This document shows, piece after piece, positions 4,782-5,325 of a DNA stretch of 5,325 nt. The number at the start of each line of letters is the position of its first letter. Position 1 is the first letter of the stretch. The notes under the pieces were generated by a model. That model saw only the letters and a program-made list of their open reading frames with translations, had not been told where the DNA came from and made no database searches. Position numbers and translations under genes: made by a program. This DNA is from Acidobacteriaceae bacterium (GTDB lineage: Bacteria; Acidobacteriota; Terriglobia; Terriglobales; Acidobacteriaceae), in assembly GCA_009781125.1 (NCBI GenBank), contig WQYS01000200.1, positions 1-5,325 of the forward strand. Reading direction: 5' to 3'.

Positions 4782-5325
4782 ATGACGAAACCGTTATCTA
4801 CGAAGACCTCTGCTTCCACCGCCTCCGGATCGGACCTCCGCCGCGCCAAGATTGTTTGCACGCTGGGTCCAGCCTCCAGATCCATCGAAGTCTTTCGCCA
4901 GCTCGTTCGCGCCGGTCTGGATGTGGCGCGCCTCAACTTCTCGCACGGATCGCACGAACAGAAGGCGGAGCTGATCCGCATGGTGCGCCAGGTGTCCAAA
5001 GAGGAAGGCAAGCCCATCTGCATTCTCGCCGACCTGCAGGGCCCGAAGATCCGCACCAGCAAGCTCAAGGACCACAAGCCCGTGGAGCTTGTCGCCGGCA
5101 ACCGGCTGACGATCACGCCGCGCGAGATCGAAGGCACCGCGGAGATGGTGGGAACCACCTTCAAGACGCTGGCGGAAAATCTTGAGCCCGGCTCGCGCAT
5201 TCTGCTCTCCGACGGCCTTATTGAGCTGCGCGTGGAAGCCATCAAGGGAGCCGATGTCGTCTGCGAGATCATCAACGGCGGCATGCTCGGCGAAAACAAG
5301 GGCATCAATCTGCCCAGCATTCCGG
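4782..5325 (+). CDS. pyk: Pyruvate kinase, N-terminal part (partial, runs off right edge)
   Basis: Pyruvate kinase converts phosphoenolpyruvate and ADP to pyruvate and ATP in the last step of glycolysis. From the ATG at 4782 the frame is open for 181 codons to the window edge. The visible part covers the start of the catalytic barrel and most of the B domain: [10 protein letters not shown] (23-32), ARLNFSHG (49-56, with R50, N52 and S54 in the active site), ADLQGPKIR (83-91, D84), LLSDGLIEL (141-149), and ENKGINLPS (171-179). A 20-residue Ser/Thr-rich extension precedes the usual start of the fold. The Shine-Dalgarno is GAGAG (4775-4779). K89 takes the place of the glutamate seen in potassium-dependent enzymes. 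The catalytic phosphate-binding lysine and the C-terminal regulatory domain lie outside the window, so allostery cannot be judged. Confidence 0.97.
   Translation, partial: MTKPLSTKTSASTASGSDLRRAKIVCTLGPASRSIEVFRQLVRAGLDVARLNFSHGSHEQKAELIRMVRQVSKEEGKPICILADLQGPKIRTSKLKDHKPVELVAGNRLTITPREIEGTAEMVGTTFKTLAENLEPGSRILLSDGLIELRVEAIKGADVVCEIINGGMLGENKGINLPSIP

Noticed and set aside
4640..5320. 226-codon leftward open frame opposite pyruvate kinase
   Set aside because: It is the antisense shadow of the clear pyk coding sequence; the product is low-complexity Ser/Arg-rich without family motifs.

Overview
The window is GC-rich bacterial chromosome and looks like ordinary housekeeping territory. The combination of a replicative DnaB helicase, a YihY/BrkB membrane protein, a secreted WCGDC thioredoxin-fold protein and pyruvate kinase, together with intergenic inverted repeats rich in words such as ATCCCGCAGGGAT and ATTTCTCACACC, reminds me of Acidobacteriota (Terriglobales: Granulicella, Edaphobacter or Terriglobus relatives). 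That placement is from memory of genome style and was not checked by a search.

Layout. Positions 1-831 are read leftward: a DinB-superfamily protein (831-334), then the first 94 codons of an ABC-F ATPase (284-1, running off the left edge). A divergent intergenic region (832-965) carries a good promoter for the dinB-like gene. Everything to the right is read rightward: a small two-helix membrane protein of unknown function (966-1301), a 288-bp gap almost half filled by a large inverted-repeat element (1332-1477), dnaB (1590-2981), a 227-bp gap with a hairpin (3004-3038) and a second, unrelated inverted-repeat element (3060-3147), a secreted thioredoxin-like protein (TTG start at 3209, ending 3724), a YihY/BrkB-family membrane protein (3778-4656), a 125-bp leader with an imperfect hairpin (4715-4738), and the first 181 codons of pyruvate kinase (4782-5325, running off the right edge).

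The genes do not form an evident single pathway. DnaB unwinds DNA at the replication fork, pyruvate kinase makes the last ATP of glycolysis, the thioredoxin-like protein probably acts on thiols outside the cytoplasm, and the ABC-F protein probably acts on ribosomes. The thioredoxin-like and yihY genes are only 53 bp apart and may be co-transcribed.

I found no CRISPR array, tRNA, rRNA, transposase, prophage gene or convincing new system. The items most worth a second look are the two different inverted-repeat elements that bracket dnaB, the conserved-looking small membrane protein, and the lysine in the pyruvate kinase GPKIR motif that predicts potassium independence.
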